Part shown: one piece after another, positions 62,042 to 64,000 of the stretch | Position numbering within the stretch: position 1 is the stretch's first letter | Layout of the letters: each line of letters starts with the position of its first letter | Assembly (NCBI RefSeq): GCF_019091455.1 | Contig: NZ_JAGXJN010000033.1 | Location: 1-64,000 of the forward strand | From: Chitinophaga sp. GbtcB8 | GTDB lineage: Bacteria; Bacteroidota; Bacteroidia; Chitinophagales; Chitinophagaceae | Direction of reading: 5' to 3' | DNA length: 64,000 nucleotides | Notes under the pieces: model-generated | Databases searched by the model: none | What the model saw: the letters and a program-made list of their open reading frames with translations, nothing else | Told to the model about the DNA's origin: nothing | Program-made: the position numbers and the translations under genes

Positions 62042-64000
62042 ATGCAACAACCGGCTTTTATCCGTAAGTATGTTCACCTGTTAAGCAGTGCCAGCCTGTT
62101 ATGGGCCGGCGCTGCTTATTCCCAAGTAAAAGACACTACCACTTTACAGGAAGTACGGGTAGATGCCAAACGCTTGCCGGCAGGCCTTAGCCCGGTTACT
62201 GCCATGCAGGTATTATCCGGGTCAAAGCTGCAGCGGTTAAACAGCCTGTCTGTAGCCGATGCAGTACGGTATTTTTCCGGTGTGCAGCTAAAAGATTACG
62301 GCGGCATAGGTGGTTTAAAAACCATTAATGTACGCAGCATGGGCACCAACCATACAGCAGTGAGCTATGACGGGCTGGTGCTGGGCAATGCGCAGAACGG
62401 GCAGACAGACCTGGGTAAATTTTCCTTAGATAATATTTCTGAAATAACCCTGTATAACGGGCAGCCCCCTACGTTATTACAGCCCGCCAGGGCTTTCTCC
62501 GCGGGCAATGTATTGGCCCTGCAATCCCGTACACCCCAATTTTCAGACAATGAACAATGGAATGGTAAAGTAAGTCTGAAAACCGGTTCATCCGGTTTAA
62601 TTAACCCCTCGCTTTTATGGCAGCAAAAAGTTACAGCACGCATATATAGTACAGTGAGCACAGAATGGATCAATGCCAACGGTCGGTATAAATTCCGCTA
62701 CACTAATGGTAAGTATGATACTACAGCCCTGCGGCAGAATGGTAATGTAAATGCTTTTCGCGCAGAAGCCGGCTTAAACGGCCTGCTGGCGGATAGCAGC
62801 ACCTGGGCGGTGAAGTATTACCGCTATCAATCCGGCCGCGGCTTGCCGGGCGCTATTGTAGCCAACCACTTTAATTACGGGCAGCACCTGGAGGATCGTG
62901 ACCAGTTTGTACAGGCAACCTTTCACAACGATCCGCATAAACGATACCGCCTTTTAGCCAATGCTAAATACGCTGATCTATACAGCCGGTATATTGATCC
63001 CGAATATCCCAACGAACAACATTTACTGGATAACTACTATCGTCAGAAAGAAGTGTATGTATCCCTGGCGAATGAATATACTATTAACCGCTGGTGGGAA
63101 AGCTCGCTGGCAGCGGACTTTATATCCAACACGATGGATGCAAACCTGTACCGCTTTCCCTACCCAACCCGCTACACCACACTGGTGGCGCTGGCCAGCC
63201 GGGTGCATTTACCACAGCTGGAAATACAGGGCAATTTACTGGCCACCATTGTAAATGAAAAAGTACAAACCTATGAAAGCGCCGGTCCTAAAAGGGAATA
63301 CACTCCTTCCCTGTCGCTGGCCTGGAAGCCCTTTGCACAACAGCATTTGTGGCTGCGTACTTTTTACAAGCACATTTTCCGCCTGCCTACTTTCAATGAT
63401 CTATACTATACTTTCATTGGCAACAATAACCTGAAACCTGAATATGTGCAGCAGTATGATGCGGGTTTTACCTGGCAGCAGCCTATGCGCGGACGCTGGT
63501 TATACATTTCCCTGCAGGCAGATGGTTATTACAATCATGTAAAGGATAAGATAGTAGCCGTGCCTTCTGATAACCTCTTTGGCTGGTCTATGATGAACCT
63601 GGGGCGGGTGAATATTAAAGGAATAGATGTAGTGCTCAACACCGCCCTGCAGCCTTTTAAGGAGCTGCTGGTAAATGCAGGCATTAATTACACGTATCAA
63701 AAGGCACAGGATGTTACTTCCGGCAAGGGTGGGTTTAACTACGGGCAGCAGATCCCCTACACACCCTGGCACAGCGGATCTTTTATGCTGGGGGCCGACT
63801 GGCGTTCCCTGGCGCTGAACTACAGCTTTATTTATACCGGGGAACGTTACAGCCAGAAAAGGAACATCCCCGTGAATTATGTGCAGCCCTGGTACACCAG
63901 CGACCTCTCTGCCTCCTGGATCCTGGCGCAGCGATCATTTACAAATAAGCTAACGTTTGAGGTGAATAATTTATTAAACCAGTATTACGATGTGGTATTG
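62042..64000 (+). CDS. TonB-dependent receptor, BtuB-like (cobalamin), incomplete at right edge
   Basis: The 653 residues in view start two bases after the BtuG-like stop (MQQPAFIRKYVHLLSSASLLWAGAAYS signal). The plug includes VTAMQVLSGSKLQRLNSLSVADAVRYFSGVQLKDYG and INVRSMGTNHTAVSYDGLVLGN; barrel strands follow (LFRLPTFNDLYYTFIGNNNLKPEYVQQYDAG, FEVNNLLNQYYDVVL) and the frame is open at the end of the window. Together with the riboswitch and lipoprotein this is the corrinoid outer-membrane transporter. Whether its C-terminus is intact cannot be seen. Confidence 0.9.
   Translation, partial: MQQPAFIRKYVHLLSSASLLWAGAAYSQVKDTTTLQEVRVDAKRLPAGLSPVTAMQVLSGSKLQRLNSLSVADAVRYFSGVQLKDYGGIGGLKTINVRSMGTNHTAVSYDGLVLGNAQNGQTDLGKFSLDNISEITLYNGQPPTLLQPARAFSAGNVLALQSRTPQFSDNEQWNGKVSLKTGSSGLINPSLLWQQKVTARIYSTVSTEWINANGRYKFRYTNGKYDTTALRQNGNVNAFRAEAGLNGLLADSSTWAVKYYRYQSGRGLPGAIVANHFNYGQHLEDRDQFVQATFHNDPHKRYRLLANAKYADLYSRYIDPEYPNEQHLLDNYYRQKEVYVSLANEYTINRWWESSLAADFISNTMDANLYRFPYPTRYTTLVALASRVHLPQLEIQGNLLATIVNEKVQTYESAGPKREYTPSLSLAWKPFAQQHLWLRTFYKHIFRLPTFNDLYYTFIGNNNLKPEYVQQYDAGFTWQQPMRGRWLYISLQADGYYNHVKDKIVAVPSDNLFGWSMMNLGRVNIKGIDVVLNTALQPFKELLVNAGINYTYQKAQDVTSGKGGFNYGQQIPYTPWHSGSFMLGADWRSLALNYSFIYTGERYSQKRNIPVNYVQPWYTSDLSASWILAQRSFTNKLTFEVNNLLNQYYDVVL

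Overview
The window is chromosomal DNA of a Bacteroidota bacterium, most likely of the Chitinophagaceae (Chitinophaga-like). Supporting signs are promoters of the form TTTG-N20-TAnnTTTG, a SusC-type VVVGYGT plug motif, a type IX secretion C-terminal sorting domain, a NusG-like (UpxY-type) antiterminator at the head of a biosynthetic operon, a Bacteroidota-style cobalamin riboswitch followed by BtuG-like and BtuB-like genes, and many signal-peptide-bearing glycoside hydrolases. No rRNA, tRNA, CRISPR array, transposase or phage gene was recognised. Layout, left to right. (1) 1-10.3 kb, minus strand: start of a lipopeptide-type biosynthetic operon. It holds a specialised NusG-like antiterminator behind a long leader, a fatty acyl-AMP ligase fused to a carrier protein, and an NRPS (TubC docking domain-C-A-T-C-A-T-C...) that runs off the left edge. 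Its two A-T modules are near-duplicates with the same predicted binding pocket. (2) 10.7-18.0 kb, plus strand: MarR regulator plus universal stress protein, then a 1927-residue alpha-2-macroglobulin-like protein that carries an embedded carboxypeptidase-regulatory domain and a TonB plug domain. (3) 18.1-31.5 kb: housekeeping and accessory genes, including a tricorn-type protease, flavin reductase, Nudix hydrolase, SRPBCC/ArsR pair with twin operators, carboxylesterase, nucleoside hydrolase, HigBA toxin-antitoxin with a clear operator, Gre-like protein and GH43. (4) 31.6-47.1 kb, mainly minus strand: signalling genes. Two sensor kinase genes here are interrupted by in-frame stop codons with no frameshift: a TPR histidine kinase with two TAG codons, and a poly-HAMP hybrid kinase with one TGA. 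Their neighbouring response regulators are intact. A GH5-like enzyme, a HipA-like kinase/DUF3037 pair and an MFS transporter lie between them. (5) 47.3-60.4 kb: a GH71/99-like secreted enzyme, small membrane proteins, a CDF metal transporter, a large DUF4011 SF1 helicase with a degenerate-looking C-terminal nuclease domain, RmuC, a propeller-like lipoprotein and a YdeI-family protein behind a nested palindrome. (6) 60.5-64 kb, plus strand: cobalamin riboswitch, BtuG-like surface lipoprotein and a TonB-dependent receptor that runs off the right edge, forming a B12 uptake operon. How the genes work together: the left operon probably makes a lipidated peptide, with long-operon transcription helped by the antiterminator. 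The right operon takes up corrinoids under riboswitch control. The middle looks like ordinary Chitinophagaceae gene content with several regulatory sites readable at base level. The most unusual items are the in-frame nonsense codons in two kinases, the A2M/plug chimera and the acylated NRPS start with its leader. Function calls come from motif recognition by eye; no database search was possible.
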